DNA from: Neobacillus bataviensis
Lineage (GTDB): Bacteria; Bacillota; Bacilli; Bacillales_B; DSM-18226
Assembly: GCF_019969725.1 (NCBI RefSeq)
Contig: NZ_JAHXYW010000001.1
Location: 62,001-126,000 of the forward strand
DNA: 64,000 bases
Direction: 5' to 3'
A program made the translations under genes and the position numbers. The notes beneath the pieces are model-generated. The model worked only from the letters and a program-made list of their open reading frames with translations, was not told where the DNA came from and did no database searches. Position 1 is the stretch's first letter, and the number at the start of each line of letters is the position of its first letter. Positions 44,196 through 53,600 of the stretch are shown in pieces.

Positions 44196-44223
44196 AAAGA
44201 CCACCTTTTTTTCAGCGGCCTTT
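44196..44223 (+). terminator. Terminator-like hairpin after the SDR gene
   Basis: AAAGACCAC (44196-44204) with GCGGCCTTT (44215-44223), two mismatches, loop of T-rich sequence. The 44001-44195 stretch before it shows no gene I can support. Confidence 0.55.
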
Positions 44224-44234
44224 AGTTTTCTTAT

Positions 44235-44277
44235 TCAATTAACGACCCCGTTTGTTTAAGTACATTTCTTCACGACT
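44235..44277 (+). repeat. CCCGTTTGTTTAA dispersed element, copy 2
   Basis: CCCGTTTGTTTAAG (44247-44260) continues into TACATTTCTTCACG. Copy 3 near 56212 shares the GTACA and TTCAC positions, so the repeat extends about 30 bp. Confidence 0.55.
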
Positions 44278-44309
44278 TTTCAGTAATATTAGCATTAATA
44301 TCTATTAAA

Positions 44310-44350
44310 AAATCACCTCACCTTTAAGAACTCATAAAGGTGAGATGATT
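44310..44350 (-). terminator. Terminator of the DUF192 gene
   Basis: CTCACCTTT (44317-44325) with AAAGGTGAG (44336-44344), extended by ATC/GAT; TTTTTTA follows on the minus strand. Confidence 0.85.
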
Positions 44351-44737
44351 TTAATCAAGCTTTACAAAATCCCCTTCTTTGATTTGATTCTTTTCAAACC
44401 ATCCAAGATTCACTTCAATAGCATAATGATAAAAAAGTTCCGGATTATAACTAGGACATTCTTTCTCCTTACAAGGAACCATATCTAGTATTTTTAGAAT
44501 TTTCCCATCTGTATCAAGAAAAGCAATAGATAAAGGAATTAATGTGTTTTTCATCCAAAAGCCACCATATCTTTTTTCTGAAAACACAAATAACATCCCC
44601 TCGTTTTCGGGTAATTTTTCAACAAACATTAAGCCCTTTTTTATTTTTCTTTTAGTATCTGCAACTTGAACGGTTAAGCTAGTTTCCCTGTTTCCACTGA
44701 GTATTTTTATCATTTTTGTTCTTATTCTATTTTTCAT
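44351..44737 (-). CDS. DUF192 family protein
   Basis: 128 residues from the ATG at 44737 (AAAGGTGAG upstream). The DUF192 core is clear: GLMFVEKLPENEGMLFVF, YGGFWMKNTLIPLSIAFLDTDGKIL, VPCKEKECPSYNPE and YAIEVNLGWFEKNQIKEGD. No classical signal peptide is visible. The family is a small beta-barrel fold found in bacteria and archaea, function unknown. It is monocistronic. Confidence 0.88.
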   Translation of the reverse strand: MKNRIRTKMIKILSGNRETSLTVQVADTKRKIKKGLMFVEKLPENEGMLFVFSEKRYGGFWMKNTLIPLSIAFLDTDGKILKILDMVPCKEKECPSYNPELFYHYAIEVNLGWFEKNQIKEGDFVKLD

Positions 44738-44954
44738 GTTCACTCACCTTTGAGTATTATTTAAGCAGGAAAGAAATTTGATATCTTTTAAAAAGAAATT
44801 ATGAGATTGAAATTTCCTGTTTTCGAAATAAAGAAAACAAGAAGAAAAAATAAATAGGAAAGCTACTTTTCACTCCTAATACTTATTCTATGGTTTTAAA
44901 TTAAATACATTGTTTTCATTAATTACAGCAACAATATATAAGCTGAAAAGAAAA
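44738..44954. other. AT-rich gap
   Basis: Contains the DUF192 promoter region. I find no small gene with a ribosome binding site, hairpin or repeat in this stretch. Confidence 0.4.
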
Positions 44955-44980
44955 AGCGAACTCCTTTAAAGGAGCTCGCA
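44953..44980 (-). terminator. Terminator of the DUF3934 gene
   Basis: GCGAaCTCC (44955-44963) with GGAGcTCGC (44970-44978); TTTTTCTTTTC follows on the minus strand. Confidence 0.85.
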
Positions 44981-45040
44981 CACGTTGGGTCATTAAATAA
45001 TTGTATTTATTCAGTATTCGCTATTTTTCGGTTAAGTACT

Positions 45041-45202
45041 TTAACCATTGCTCGTGGGGTCATTTTCAACATCCGTTTTTTTTATACCTTTACTTATATA
45101 AGGTTTTGCACTCTTTTTTTTGTTTGCACTAGCTTGCCAACGATTCCAACCCTTCTTGTCTGTTCCTCTCCCTGTACCACCTTTTCCTTTAGCTTTACTC
45201 AT
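45041..45202 (-). CDS. DUF3934 family small basic protein
   Basis: 53 residues, ATG at 45202 after GGGGTGA. The sequence begins MSKAKGKGGTGRGTDKKG and continues WNRWQASANKKKSAKPY, the DUF3934 signature. It is highly basic and glycine-rich, so it may bind nucleic acid; function unknown. Confidence 0.8.
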   Translation of the reverse strand: MSKAKGKGGTGRGTDKKGWNRWQASANKKKSAKPYISKGIKKTDVENDPTSNG

Positions 45203-45391
45203 AAAATCACCCCATTATTATTCTAGGTTGAGTTACCTATTTTCTGGTTAGTTTTAATCATTTTACTCGGTTATTAACCACTCATATTGCATTAAATAAC
45301 ATCCATCCAGTCTCCCATACTATTGTGTAGAAAATAAACTAACATTATTTCGGCAGGTGAATTATCATAAATTGCGGCCCTTATATAAAAA
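45203..45391. other. Gap between the DUF3934 and EamA genes
   Basis: AT-rich; I see no hairpin terminator for the EamA gene and no small gene here. Confidence 0.35.
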
Positions 45392-46303
45392 TCATCTACT
45401 TCTAATTACACTATTTTTATGATGTGACTCACTCTTTATCACAGGTGCATTTTTTCCAATTATTACGCATATCACTACAACAATCGCTAAAACAATCGTT
45501 AGCCATGTAATCGATTCTCCTAAGAACAATACAGAAAATCCAATCATTAAAAAGGGCTGTAAATATTGAATCTGTCCAACTCTTGCAATCCCTCCTAAAG
45601 ACATCCCACCGTACCAAGCGACATATGCTAAAAATTGGCTTACAACAGCTAAATAGATCAAACTTATCCAAGCTTCGATAGGCGCCTGTAACATATTTAA
45701 TGATATGCTTAAGCCAACAGGAATAATAAAAAACGGGGCTCCAATTAATATAGCCCAAGCGATGACTTGCCAACTGCCAATCTCTTTTGATAGTTTTCCA
45801 CCTTCTGCATAACTTAATCCAAGTATTAAGACAGCTACAATTAGTGCAACATCCCCATTTTGCAATTGACCTAAACCTAAATACACCGCATAAAGAAGCA
45901 CTGCTATCGCACCAATAAAACTCGCAATCCAATAGCGCTTAGAAGGTCGCTCTCCTCCACGCCACATAGCAAAACCAGCTGTCGCTAGTGGCAGTAAAGC
46001 CAATTCAATTGCGCCATGTGAAACAGGCAGTGATTTCATTGCAAATGTTGTTAATAACGGAAAGGCGAGTACAGCACCAACTGCAACAATACCTAAGCTT
46101 TTCAATTGTTTTTTATTAGGTAATGATTCTTTTTTTATGATAAGAATGATACTTACGATTATTGCTGCAATAACTGTCCTACCCAACCCAACAATTGTCT
46201 CACCGAAATAAGGGACAGCAATACTTGTAGCTGGTAATGTAAGACTAAAACAAACTATGCCAATAAAGCCGATCAGCATTCCTCTTTTTATATTGTTTTC
46301 CAT
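45392..46303 (-). CDS. EamA-family (DMT) transporter
   Basis: 303 residues with ten predicted membrane helices in two EamA repeats (about 8-135 and 150-285). Conserved segments are GLGRTVIAAIIVSIIL in the first repeat and FLAYVAWYGGMSLGGIARVGQIQYLQPFLMIGFSVLFLGE in the second. Such transporters export amino acids, nucleobases or vitamins. It is divergent from a MocR-type regulator gene. This pairing usually means that the regulator controls the transporter through the shared intergenic region, which contains an inverted repeat. Confidence 0.9.
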   Translation of the reverse strand: MENNIKRGMLIGFIGIVCFSLTLPATSIAVPYFGETIVGLGRTVIAAIIVSIILIIKKESLPNKKQLKSLGIVAVGAVLAFPLLTTFAMKSLPVSHGAIELALLPLATAGFAMWRGGERPSKRYWIASFIGAIAVLLYAVYLGLGQLQNGDVALIVAVLILGLSYAEGGKLSKEIGSWQVIAWAILIGAPFFIIPVGLSISLNMLQAPIEAWISLIYLAVVSQFLAYVAWYGGMSLGGIARVGQIQYLQPFLMIGFSVLFLGESITWLTIVLAIVVVICVIIGKNAPVIKSESHHKNSVIRSR

Positions 46304-46341
46304 TCAAATTCCCCCTTCACAAACATACAAATGTATTCCAT

Positions 46342-46378
46342 AATCATGGTTAAAAGGAATAGGCAATTAAACATGATT
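46342..46378. promoter_or_regulatory. Inverted repeat between the EamA and MocR genes
   Basis: AATCATG (46342-46348) and CATGATT (46372-46378), about 30 bp apart centre to centre, in the divergent promoter region; a candidate MocR binding pair. Confidence 0.45.
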
Positions 46379-46452
46379 GTAATTGATATAAACTCTTTTT
46401 AATACAGTAAAAATCCACATCTGTCATGGGACAGATACTAAGGAGAATATAT

Positions 46453-47826
46453 ATGACAACAAAATATAAGGGTATTTTAGAATGGGTGATACAACAAATA
46501 GAGGATGAGCAGTTTAAAGCAGGAGATAAATTACCTTCTATCCGGCTGCTCGCTGAACAATTTCAATGTAGTAAAAATACGGTTGAAAAGGCATTACTGG
46601 AATTGGAACAACAACATATTGTCTATGCTAAACCCAAAAGTGGCTATTACGTTGTTGATTATTATCAAACACCCAGTCCGAATGAAAAAGATATTGATTT
46701 TTTATCTGCTGGGCCAGATAAACGTATTATGCCTTATGGGGACTTTCAGCATTGTATGAACCAGGCGATTGACCATTATAAAGAGCAATTATTTACTTAT
46801 AGTGAGCAACAAGGACTTTTTTCTTTGCGAAAGGAGCTTGCGAAGTATCTACAACATTTACAAGTATTCACGAAACCTGAACGACTTGTTATAACTTCCG
46901 GCTCACAACAAGCGCTTCACATTTTGTCCGTCATGCCGTTTCCAAATGGGAAAAAGAATGTATTAATTGAGCAGCCTACTTACTTTGGAATGATAGATAC
47001 CTTACAGTTAAATCACATTACAACATTAGGAATTGAATTAACAATGGAGGGGATTGATTTTGAAAGGCTTGAGAACTTATTTCGAACCAATGATATTAAA
47101 TTCTTTTACATCATTCCAAGATGCCATAATCCACTTGGGCATCATTATACAAATGAAGAAAAGAAAAAAATTGTTGCTCTTGCAGAAAAATACGATGTAT
47201 ACATTGTAGAGGATGATTTCTTAGCAGAGTTAGATACGGATTTAAAAGCAGACCCTTTGTTTGCGTATGAACCTAACGGAAGAGTCATTTATGTAAAGAG
47301 TTTTTCGAAAGTATTTTTGCCAGGGCTACGTATTGCTACTGTTGTACTCCCTGAAAAAATGATTCCCACCTTCGTAAGCTATAAATTTAGCACTGATTTC
47401 ACTTCATCGCCACTTTCACAAGGAGCATTAGAAATCTATTTAAAAAATGGCATGTTTCAATATCATTTAGAAAGCGTAAAAAAATTGTACATAAAAAAAA
47501 TGAAAACATTATTAGAAGCCTGTTCATTGTATTTACCGAACTATATACAATTTACAAAGCCAAAAAGTGGTTTTTATCTCACCATCTTTTTGCCTTCACA
47601 TATAGATGTCAATAAATTGATTTACCTATTACATGAAAAACATATTTATGTGGACAACGCTTCTAGAATGTACTTAGCTGAAAACAAACAGCAAGCAATT
47701 CGACTAAGCATTTCACAAGTAAATGAAGATAAGATAAATCTCGGAATTCAACAATTAGCAACTTATATAATCGATATGTGTGAAAAAAAGAAATACAATC
47801 CACTCTCGTTTAAATCTTATCATTAA
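46453..47826 (+). CDS. MocR-type regulator (GntR helix-turn-helix plus aminotransferase domain)
   Basis: 457 residues from the ATG at 46453, seven bases after AAGGAG. The first 70 residues are a GntR winged helix (KLPSIRLLAEQFQCSKNTVEKALLELEQQ). The rest is a fold-type I aminotransferase-like domain with PLP lysine in VKSFSKVFLPGLRI and conserved ITSGSQQALH and PRCHNPLGHHYTNEEK segments. MocR proteins sense PLP or an amino-compound and regulate vitamin B6, GABA or amino-acid genes. The divergent EamA transporter is the likely target. Confidence 0.92.
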   Translation: MTTKYKGILEWVIQQIEDEQFKAGDKLPSIRLLAEQFQCSKNTVEKALLELEQQHIVYAKPKSGYYVVDYYQTPSPNEKDIDFLSAGPDKRIMPYGDFQHCMNQAIDHYKEQLFTYSEQQGLFSLRKELAKYLQHLQVFTKPERLVITSGSQQALHILSVMPFPNGKKNVLIEQPTYFGMIDTLQLNHITTLGIELTMEGIDFERLENLFRTNDIKFFYIIPRCHNPLGHHYTNEEKKKIVALAEKYDVYIVEDDFLAELDTDLKADPLFAYEPNGRVIYVKSFSKVFLPGLRIATVVLPEKMIPTFVSYKFSTDFTSSPLSQGALEIYLKNGMFQYHLESVKKLYIKKMKTLLEACSLYLPNYIQFTKPKSGFYLTIFLPSHIDVNKLIYLLHEKHIYVDNASRMYLAENKQQAIRLSISQVNEDKINLGIQQLATYIIDMCEKKKYNPLSFKSYH

Positions 47827-47860
47827 AGTCAATAAGACATCTTTGTATCATAGGAAATGA

Positions 47861-47896
47861 TAAAAGTCCTTATGCTTTTTACAGAAGGACTTTTAA
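47861..47896. terminator. Bidirectional terminator
   Basis: TAAAAGTCCTT (47861-47871) with AAGGACTTTTA (47885-47895), between the convergent MocR and DUF3231 genes. Confidence 0.85.
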
Positions 47897-47908
47897 ATAT
47901 GTTTATAA

Positions 47909-48925
47909 TTAATTCTTATTCCTAACTAGTTCATCGCGATCCGATGCCATTGGAGGCTGTTCCAACCATCCATTTTTTATCATAATATTAGCTCCATCTT
48001 CAGCATACAACTGAACCTCTAAGGAGAGCCTGTTATACATTGCACTAATATCACCTCTAGGACTTTGACTGACAGCTGTACCGTAAAACCCTACGCTCAA
48101 AGTAACCAATCCAGATGTGTAGAACATCATAAGTTTATCAGAAAATGTATACGCAGTACTATTAGTTATTTCTGAATCCCATCCCATAGGTCCAGGGAGT
48201 TTACTTTCCTCTAACTTTCCTCTAAATAATTTAATATGTTTATTCCCAATTTCTAAACCTTTTAAAAAGAATTGTGTTACATCCTTATTTTGTGCAACCT
48301 GACTAAATCCAGTGAGTGTCGCAACTCCCAAAGCGTTTCGTTGGAGATTGGCAAATAAATTGTCAACTTCAGCAGCTGTTAATGGTCTTTTCTCTCCAAA
48401 CACATCTAACATAAACCATTGCTTTTTCACAAATTCAACCTTTTCTAAATTAGGCATGCTTGGAGACCTGATAAATAATCCTTTTGACAATAATAATTCC
48501 GTTGAAATTTTATATAATTGCATTGTTTCGGCAAGGCATTCCATATAATAGTCTTTAATGTCATTTCTTACAGATGCTGCTACACTTCCAGCATATGATA
48601 TGAGACCAATCTTAGACATTTGGTTTATAAAATTAAGTACAAAGCTGTCAGAATAAAGTCTAGGAGCAGATAAGTCTACATCCTCTTCTATACTAAAACC
48701 ATATGGAACTACATTTTTTTCCTCTTTTAAAATAGCTGTAATCTTTTGAATATGTGACTGAGATAAATCTAAAGCATATTTAATTAGAGGCTTAATTTCT
48801 TCATCCTCAGCTTTTTCTAAAAAAAACGAAAGTACACATATGCTTGAACTATCATTTAAGTATTGTATCCAGATTTGAGCAATCTCACCTGCTGTTAGCC
48901 TAATCTGGTTTCCCTTTTCTTCCAT
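47909..48925 (-). CDS. DUF3231 family protein
   Basis: 338 residues, all-helical, made of two similar halves (LTAGEIAQIWIQYLNDSSSICVLSFFLEKAEDEEIKPLIKYAL and LTGFSQVAQNKDVTQFFLKGLEIGNKHI). Each resembles a ferritin-like four-helix bundle with E..H pairs. DUF3231 proteins are common in sporeformers, often in spores; the function is unknown. A broken manganese catalase, also ferritin-like, lies just upstream. A weak ribosome site (GGAGG at a distance) precedes the ATG. Confidence 0.82.
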   Translation of the reverse strand: MEEKGNQIRLTAGEIAQIWIQYLNDSSSICVLSFFLEKAEDEEIKPLIKYALDLSQSHIQKITAILKEEKNVVPYGFSIEEDVDLSAPRLYSDSFVLNFINQMSKIGLISYAGSVAASVRNDIKDYYMECLAETMQLYKISTELLLSKGLFIRSPSMPNLEKVEFVKKQWFMLDVFGEKRPLTAAEVDNLFANLQRNALGVATLTGFSQVAQNKDVTQFFLKGLEIGNKHIKLFRGKLEESKLPGPMGWDSEITNSTAYTFSDKLMMFYTSGLVTLSVGFYGTAVSQSPRGDISAMYNRLSLEVQLYAEDGANIMIKNGWLEQPPMASDRDELVRNKN

Positions 48926-49073
48926 AAGTAACCTCCAAAAAAGATATCCTAAAAAATACCTTCCCCATAAATTACGTATAGTATGTATTAGTTACCTTAA
49001 TACCAACTGTGCAGAATATGAGCCCAGCAATTGAAAAAGCTCATCATGTACTTTTATAAAGGACTTAATTAAT

Positions 49074-49873
49074 ATGATTGTCCCTGATAAACCAGATCCT
49101 CATGCCGCAAAAGTGTTGCAAGAGGCACTAGGCGGTCAATTTGGTGAAATGAGAACAATGATGCAGTTTTCATTCCAAAGTGCGAATTTCAGAGGAAAAG
49201 CAAAACCTTATCGTGACTTAATTAGAGGGATATTTCTTGAAGAGCTTAGCCATGTTGAACTAGTTCAATCGACCATTAATCAACTATTAAATGATTCTGG
49301 TGAAAACTTGCCAGGTAACCAAGCTTCTGAAGGTGCTCCATTGGATGATGTTATACAATCTGGTGCCAATCCACACCATTATATTATGGAAGCCAAGTCT
49401 TCACTTCCAGTTGATGCAGGAGGTAATCCGTAGAATGGATCATGGGTATATGACCATGGGAATCTAGCTGCAAACCTTCTAAATAATGTTATCCTAGAAT
49501 CCACTGTGTTCTTCAAAAGTCAAGAATTTACGAGATGAGTAACAATAAAACATTAAGGGAGACGATTGCGTTTCTATTTGTTCGTGATAATGCTCACCAA
49601 AATGCTTTTGCAAAAGCGTTAGAAACTTTATGTGTTAATTGGGGCAAACTATTTCCCATTCCCAATTATGATTTAAACAAATATCCAGAATGTCGTAAAT
49701 ACGTGGAAATGGGATTCCATAATGCACAATTCAATTTCCGCCTTGATAACACGCGCATTGGAGAAATCTTTCAAGGGACAACTCCAAGTAGGAATGGCGG
49801 AGATCTTTCAGTCGTTGAACCGCCAAGTGGCTATCCCTTTCCCGAATTCCCTGATATGCCAAATGAACCCTGA
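49074..49873 (+). pseudogene. Manganese catalase, inactivated by a stop and a frameshift
   Basis: Two frames together cover most of a manganese catalase (about 270-300 residues). The first (49074-49433) has the di-manganese ligand motif EELSHVE and DPHAAKVLQEALGGQFGEMRTMMQ. It stops at TAG (49431-49433) where the family has tryptophan (GNPW), i.e. TGG changed to TAG. The reading continues in frame with HGNLAANLLNNVILEST to about 49533. There a single-base deletion shifts to the second frame (49535-49873), which carries RDNAHQNAFAKALETLCVNWGKLFP and RIGEIFQGTTPS. Residues upstream of 49074 also appear out of frame. Two independent lesions indicate loss of function. Confidence 0.88.
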
Positions 49874-50029
49874 ATTATGTTAATCGTAATTCCAGGACTG
49901 TTTTTGTTTTAAATTGTTCCTTACCATAGCGAGAAAGGCTAAATTGTCACTTCTGGTTTATCCCTCATAGTCTCCCCTTCCCCAAAAAGATTTTCGGGTT
50001 CTTTAAATAAGTTAGATAATATAAGCAAC

Positions 50030-50056
50030 AAAAAGGATTGCCACAGCAATCCTTCC
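50030..50056 (-). terminator. Terminator of the 50095 gene
   Basis: AAGGATTG (50033-50040) with GCAATCCTT (50046-50054). Nearly the same hairpin (GGATCGCCACTGCAATCC) occurs at 58201-58218, so it is also a repeated element. Confidence 0.8.
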
Positions 50057-50094
50057 TGAACTTAAATCCCCATATTCTAATAACTATTTTAAGC

Positions 50095-50430
50095 TTATTT
50101 ATCTTTTTTAAAAAAGAGGCCATGTCCATTTTCTTGCGGAACAAATCCTGATAAAGCCTTAGAGTTCTCTACCCTATTTTGTTCTGTAACTGTTATAACT
50201 GTGTATTGATTCCCATTTTCATTAGGACTGTTTTCTCGTATATCTTGTTCCTCTCTTGTTACAATTCTATATTGGTCCCCCTCTTCAATATCTGCTTGTC
50301 CTAAAAATACACTTTCTGAAATTGGTTGTTCTTTTGCCAATACTTCTGTGCTTCCCAAGTCTTTCATAAATCCAATACATAGTATGAGCACTCCTACAAC
50401 TACAAAAATAAATACTGATTTCCTTTTCAT
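50095..50430 (-). CDS. Small secreted or membrane-anchored protein with an internal duplication
   Basis: 111 residues. The N-terminal hydrophobic segment (SVFIFVVVGVLILCIGFM) is a signal peptide or anchor. The exported part contains two similar units, GDQYRIVTREEQDIRENS and GNQYTVITVTEQNRVENS, separated by a few residues, i.e. an internal duplication. The rest is hydrophilic. The ATG follows GGAGG. No family is recognised. It is monocistronic. Confidence 0.6.
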   Translation of the reverse strand: MKRKSVFIFVVVGVLILCIGFMKDLGSTEVLAKEQPISESVFLGQADIEEGDQYRIVTREEQDIRENSPNENGNQYTVITVTEQNRVENSKALSGFVPQENGHGLFFKKDK

Positions 50431-50575
50431 AAGTAACCTCCTATTTATTTACCAAATTGTTACATTCTATTAAATCTAAACAAATAATATAACCTTCAAC
50501 TAAACTGCATCGGTTAGTACAGTAAGAAATAAGACCGCCGCAGTGAACTACGGCAGTATGTTTTTTGAATGTAAA

Positions 50576-50627
50576 AAAGCCGAAAAAATGCAAGAAATGA
50601 GTAAAAACTTGCATATTTTCGGCTTAT
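50576..50627 (-). terminator. Terminator of the DUF5724 gene
   Basis: AAGCCGAAAA-ATGCAAG pairs with CTTGCAT-TTTTCGGCTT (50578-50625); TTTTTTAC follows on the minus strand. Another small GC-rich hairpin lies at 50536-50555. Confidence 0.9.
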
Positions 50628-50671
50628 TGATAATTTCTATTATAAAACAAAAGGACACGTTAATTGAATTC

Positions 50672-53600
50672 TTATTGAATTTTCGCCCCCTTCGTATGTC
50701 TTAACTGCTCCAACACACTTGGGTCCTTGATTTTATTATCCTCCGCAAGTATCATGACCTTTGATAGGATCTCCGCTGTTTTTGGATCTTCATCTAGGAA
50801 TGGCAGGAAGAGCTTTCCTCTATGCTGCGAGTGAACTGGTAGGATGTTCAGGTTTCCACTTGCTTGCTTGTAGGCCATGGCACTACCTAAGTGGACACCG
50901 TATTCCCCGAGATTTCCTTTGATCATTGCGAAGTTTCCTTCGATCCTTACATTGTTAATTTTCATCAATCTTAGAGATTCCTGTAGGATGGCTGCTCTCA
51001 TTTCAATTGTTGTTAGGCTTGCTTCTGGGTCAACGCCGCCAACATGGGCGATACTTACGACTAGGTCTACATCTCTCATTGTTTCAGATAAGATGATTTT
51101 TGGTATTTTGCTTAACTCTATGCTTTTATAGGTGTTTCGGTCAAAGAATTCTACCGTTTCAAGGGTTGGGCTTTCGACGTCAGAAGGTGAGAACCAGTCT
51201 GCAATTGCATAGATTTTTGCAATGATGTTTTCCTTATGATAGACCTTTTGCAGTCCTTCTTCATAGTTAACGGTCCACAGGCGATTTCTTAACAAGGCAA
51301 CAGCTTTCTTTGGCTGAATTTGGTATCCTGCATAACGTCTGGATTCTGTTCCCGCTGCTTCTTCGTCTGCATTTAGTTGGTATAGCTCACGGAATACCTG
51401 TTTGAATGGCTGCTTGATTTGCTGATCAAATAGATACCGCTGGTAGTCACTCCAGCTGCCGCTTTCATATAGGTGAACCGGGTGAGCGATTGTAACTTTA
51501 TCGTCTGTTTGAAGCTGATAGCTTTCCCCTGTTGGAGTTTGAAGCTCTTCTCCAGTAAAGAAGCCTAATTTGTCACCAGCCTTGAACACAAGCTTTTTCA
51601 CAAGTGGAGCAACAACTGGATTTTTCATCATGTTGACGAGTTCCTGTATTGTGAATGGTGTTTCTAGCTCCATAGAGCGTTCAAGTTCCGCTTTTGCTCG
51701 GCTATATTGCTCCTTCAGCCCTGTGTTTACTTCTTTTAGCTCTAAGATGTATTCATGCTTTTTGTATTTTGGTGGGACGGATTTCAGCTCTTTGTTGTTT
51801 TTGATGATCTTGATGGCACCCTTCCCATTTACATCAATCACTAGCTGAACCGTCATATCGTCAATCTCCACTGGCTCTAGGACGTGCAGGACCTCTTCCA
51901 TTTTCCGCGCTTCCATCTCCCAGCGTAGTCTTGTTACATCCTTAAACCCTGCATTTCGAGCGAGGTTATCTAGTGCAATCGTAACAATCTTTGCTTCACT
52001 TGCACGTCGCTGTGCTCCAAATTGCTTGCTTTCTTTTAAAAATTTCTGTATGAACTCGTAGCGCTGTAAGACATCATTCGTGTTTGCTGATTCGATTGGG
52101 ATCAAGCTGTAGCACAGCAAATGATCCTTGTTTCGCTTCGTTTCAACGGAGGTTTTTATATCCTCTAAGGTTAGCTTACCAAGTGTCGCATCAGCAAAAA
52201 GCTGGGCACGGCGATGGTTGGCACCTGCTGAAATATATTTTGCACAATCATATAAAATATTGAAGCGCTCCTCACCTAATTGCTTGTAAGCCTCTTTGAA
52301 CCAATCAATATCAAAGGCACCATCATGGAATTCCTCTGGTGTGATCGGTGAATAGTGCGCAACTATCGTTTCCTTTTCAGCAGAGAAGGATTCGTTCGTA
52401 TGCGCATGGAAATACCAGGATGCACTCTTTAGCCCATCCCATTTTAAATATGCTGCTACAATATCTAGCCATTGTGGTGCATACATCGCAGCCTCAAGTA
52501 AACGTTTGTCAGCGATCTTCTTTTCTTTTACAAGTTGTGCCAGTAGCTCCTCGTTCTCGCCCTCCTTCGGGTGACAAACTTGTAGTAAGTGGCTCAACGC
52601 TTCCTTCTTTGTTATATTCATATTGTCATAGTAATAGAAATAGCCACGGACGAACGATTCTTTATCGAGCCCTGATAATAACGTTATCAAATACTCCATT
52701 CCCTCGTAATACATGATACCTGTTGCATGTGGAGTGACCTCTGTTTGGAGGTCACCACGCTTCAGTTCAATATCAAGGATACGTGCGATGACCTTTTCTT
52801 TTATCGGCTCAATAGAAGGATGCTCTTTCGTGATGCCCTTCTTCGCATTTGTTAGATCTAAAATGTGATCTCTACTATTCTCTCTTCCTAATAACTCTTT
52901 TGTCAGTTCATTCTCGTCAATAAGCTGTAGATCATAGGCTCGGACTAGCTCTTCAAGGTCTGGACCAAATCTTTTAAAGTTATTAATAGTGTATAACTTA
53001 TATAATAGAAGCAAGTAGGTTTTGTTGGATGCCTCATCATACACATTTGCCTTTGCCCAATCTAGCCACGGGAATGCAATAAGCTGATACATCTGGCGCT
53101 CTGACTTCCGCTTCTCCTCAGGGATAGCCTCAATCATCGTATGAAGCATCCCACTTGCTGTTTCGAATATGTCTTCTTTGTTAAGGTCCTGGAAATAAGA
53201 CGATACAATTTCGTTCATCTGACTATAATAAAGAAGCTCAGGTGCAAAGGTATAGAATGCCTTTACCTTCTTTAATGGATAAACGCTATCGAGAAACTCC
53301 TTGCGCCAATCAGTTGGCTTCTTATAGTCATCCATTTCCCAGCTGTTAATCCTTTTATAATAATAGCGATACACTAGGTCTAAACTGAACATGACATTTA
53401 GCTCGATAAGCTCTGGTGTAGTGATTTTTGTTGTTTTAAAATAGTCCTCCCAAACCTCAGCTAGTGGCAGGTCATCGATTCCCTCCCGCTTGTCCTGCAT
53501 GTTGACGTTTTGACCTCGTCTTAGAGTTGTACCCACTAGGTGCATTTCCTTATAACCATACCAATCGACTTCATATTCGTGCTCGCGATGCTCGTGAATT

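Noticed and set aside
50536..50563. GCCGCAGT/ACTACGGC hairpin as the terminator of a plus-strand gene
   Set aside because: No intact plus-strand gene ends nearby; the catalase pseudogene ends 660 bp before it.
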